A stretch of DNA of 57,208 nucleotides from a virus. Shown one piece after another: positions 55,859-57,208 of the stretch. Where the stretch lies: IMG/VR virus record IMGVR_UViG_3300022602_002877, positions 1 through 57,208 of that record. One strand, given 5' to 3'. Every line of letters begins with the position of its first letter. Positions within the stretch are counted from its first letter, which is position 1. The notes beneath the pieces were generated by a model. That model did no database searches, was not told the DNA's origin, and was given only the letters and a program-made list of their open reading frames with translations. A program made the position numbers and the translations under genes.

Positions 55859-56221
55859 ATGAATCCATTTAGAGATCAAGAAAAATTCATGAAGGCATGC
55901 GATCAAACTGTTGACAAGTTTAATGAAAAACAGTACAATATGTACTGTGAATTAATTGCAGAAGAATTTTCAGAATTAAATTCTGCGGTTACTCAGGGAG
56001 ATAAAGTAGAGCAACTAGATGCGTTAATTGATATTTTAGTTGTCACTATTGGTGCTATCCACAGTGGGGGATTTGATGCCGAGGGTGCTTGGAAAGAAGT
56101 TATGAGTACCAACTTTGCCAAAATTGATAAAGAAACAGGTAAGGTTCGTAAACGTGAAGATGGTAAAGTATTAAAGCCCGTAGGATGGACTCCTCCGAAT
56201 TTAAAACAATTTGTTCAATAA
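55859..56221 (+). CDS. MazG-like nucleotide pyrophosphohydrolase
   Basis: 120 aa. ELIAEEFSELNSAV (ExxEE-type metal site) followed 25 residues later by EQLDALIDILVVTIGA (ExxD) gives the MazG/PRA-PH four-helix motif. It may cleave dNTPs or ppGpp-like nucleotides; phage MazG homologs are common in marine T4-like phages. Confidence 0.72.
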   Translation: MNPFRDQEKFMKACDQTVDKFNEKQYNMYCELIAEEFSELNSAVTQGDKVEQLDALIDILVVTIGAIHSGGFDAEGAWKEVMSTNFAKIDKETGKVRKREDGKVLKPVGWTPPNLKQFVQ

Positions 56222-56232
56222 AAAGGAAAAAT

Positions 56233-56601
56233 ATGTTAGTAACAAAATCAAAATTTAAAACAGATGATATCGTAAGTATCAAATTAACAACTGGAGAAGA
56301 AGTTGTAGGAAAATATATTAGCGAGGATGACAACTCTATTGATTTAGATAAGCCATATCGTTTAATGCAATACAATGATGGGTTTGCCTTTGTTCCAATG
56401 ATGGTTACCACAGATCCAGATTTGCCACATACATTGTTTAAACCTGCTGTTATCGTAATTACAGCCACATTTCAAGAAGTTAAAGATCAATACTTTGCTC
56501 GTTTGGCTACTATTCCAAAGAAAGAAGTTTCAAAGACAAAGACAGCAGACTCAGTTGGTCCTTCTGCAACAAAGACAAAAACAACAAAATCAAAAAAATA
56601 A
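56233..56601 (+). CDS. Sm-like small protein
   Basis: 122 aa from the ATG at 56233. VSIKLTTGEEVVGKYISEDDNSIDLDKPYRL has the Sm1-type strand pattern (hydrophobic-x-L-x-x-G-x-x-V-x-G). A Lys/Thr-rich tail follows. Might bind RNA; unproven. AAAGG precedes the ATG. Confidence 0.5.
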   Translation: MLVTKSKFKTDDIVSIKLTTGEEVVGKYISEDDNSIDLDKPYRLMQYNDGFAFVPMMVTTDPDLPHTLFKPAVIVITATFQEVKDQYFARLATIPKKEVSKTKTADSVGPSATKTKTTKSKK

Positions 56602-56604
56602 ATC

Positions 56605-57208
56605 ATGAAAAATTATTGGAGTTGTACAAAATTTGCTGACTGGATTCGTGGAACTGAAAAGTTATCTTCGGCTACCAGCGAAGAGTGGGACCAATGGCGT
56701 ACCACTGCGCAAATGCGACACAACTTCCGATATTGGCTGGCCGAAGAAGCATTAGATGCTATTCAAAATTTTGTATACTACCCTACGGATAAATTAAATG
56801 ATATTAGATACTATATCAACAACAGATTTGTTTCTCGTTCTCATAGCCTTACCGCTCATCCCCGGGATATTAAACCTGGCAGCTGGTCGGACGTGGGGAA
56901 CCGTTTTCTGCCTTGCTTATTCAATGAGCTGGTTGATTTTGTTGAGATAGAACAAGCATGGAACTACTGCATGTGGAATGATGAGGAACGTAAAAAATAC
57001 AATGTTCCTTGGTGGCGCAGTGGTTGGTTGCGTTGGCGTACATGGCGTTGTCCCGAAGCCGGACTGGCTTATTTGACCTGGGCTAGTGGTCTTGTTGTTG
57101 ACAAAGACATGGGTGCTTCTCCCGATGAAAAAGGATATGGCGAACCAACTTATCAGGCCAAGGCCGCAAAGGAAATTATTGAGCTTTACACCTGGTGGAC
57201 CACTACAT
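56605..57208 (+). CDS. Trp-rich phage protein (partial, 3' end beyond window)
   Basis: 201 residues to the window edge, open frame. It starts MKNYWSCTKFADWIRG and is strongly Trp-rich (WWRSGWLRWRTWR). It resembles hypothetical proteins of T4-like marine phages. Function unknown. Confidence 0.65.
   Translation, partial: MKNYWSCTKFADWIRGTEKLSSATSEEWDQWRTTAQMRHNFRYWLAEEALDAIQNFVYYPTDKLNDIRYYINNRFVSRSHSLTAHPRDIKPGSWSDVGNRFLPCLFNELVDFVEIEQAWNYCMWNDEERKKYNVPWWRSGWLRWRTWRCPEAGLAYLTWASGLVVDKDMGASPDEKGYGEPTYQAKAAKEIIELYTWWTTT

Overview
The window looks like part of the genome of a large, T4-like marine bacteriophage rather than a cellular chromosome. It is AT-rich and almost every base is used. Genes overlap by 4-20 bases (ATGA and TAATG junctions are frequent), many are short and phage-typical, two homing endonucleases are present, and a dense tRNA array is interleaved with small genes. 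The cellular-type genes it carries (ClpX, ClpS, DnaK, Hsp20, bS21, an RNA polymerase omega-like protein, FolE) read as auxiliary host-takeover functions. No capsid, tail, polymerase or terminase gene lies in this window. The host cannot be read from the sequence; an oceanic proteobacterium is an inference from the type of auxiliary genes.

Layout. 1-10.9 kb: clpX and rpsU (bS21), a DexA-like exonuclease, a ParB-like protein, a YbaN-type membrane protein, a phosphoesterase, and a run of tiny overlapping genes that includes six members of a small paralogous family ending in a [LF]RW-type motif. A nucleotidase and a beta-class DNA methyltransferase follow. 10.9-16.2 kb: dnaK, hsp20 and clpS, then a heme oxygenase overlapping a ferredoxin-dependent bilin reductase (a pigment cassette of the hemO-pcyX type). 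16.2-21.7 kb: an exported Asn-rich repeat protein, a second exported protein, a membrane coiled-coil protein, and a GIY-YIG endonuclease beside a truncated phosphoesterase gene. 21.7-36.1 kb: a mostly minus-strand glycan island (GT17, a GT2-GT34 fusion, a HAD-nucleotidyltransferase fusion, FkbM and other methyltransferases, a recurrent 245-255 aa glycosyltransferase-like family, a flavin halogenase-like gene), with rubrerythrin and rubredoxin on the plus strand.

36.4-50.8 kb: the RNA region. I find 26 canonical tRNA genes that together cover all 20 amino acids. Between them are at least seven stem-loop RNAs that are not tRNAs, a perfect acceptor/T-arm minihelix ending in CCA, a bare acceptor microhelix ending in CCA, and one tRNA-like molecule with no recognisable anticodon arm. 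A homing endonuclease gene sits between a tRNA-Pro-like fragment and the intact tRNA-Pro. 45-57 kb: polynucleotide kinase-like protein, dCMP deaminase, omega-like protein, glycosyltransferases, a zincin, a nucleotide-sugar dehydrogenase, GTP cyclohydrolase I, two more members of the small paralogous family, a MazG-like protein and an Sm-like protein.

Regulation. Two promoter classes are visible. One is a nearly perfect host-type promoter, TTGACA-N17-TATAAT, always with a 17-base spacer. The other is a T4-late-like TATAAATA box. In both classes a subset of genes has its start codon 5-7 bases after the box, which implies leaderless mRNAs. Together the genes suggest a phage that brings its own decoding capacity, protein quality control, surface glycosylation and pigment chemistry to the infected cell.
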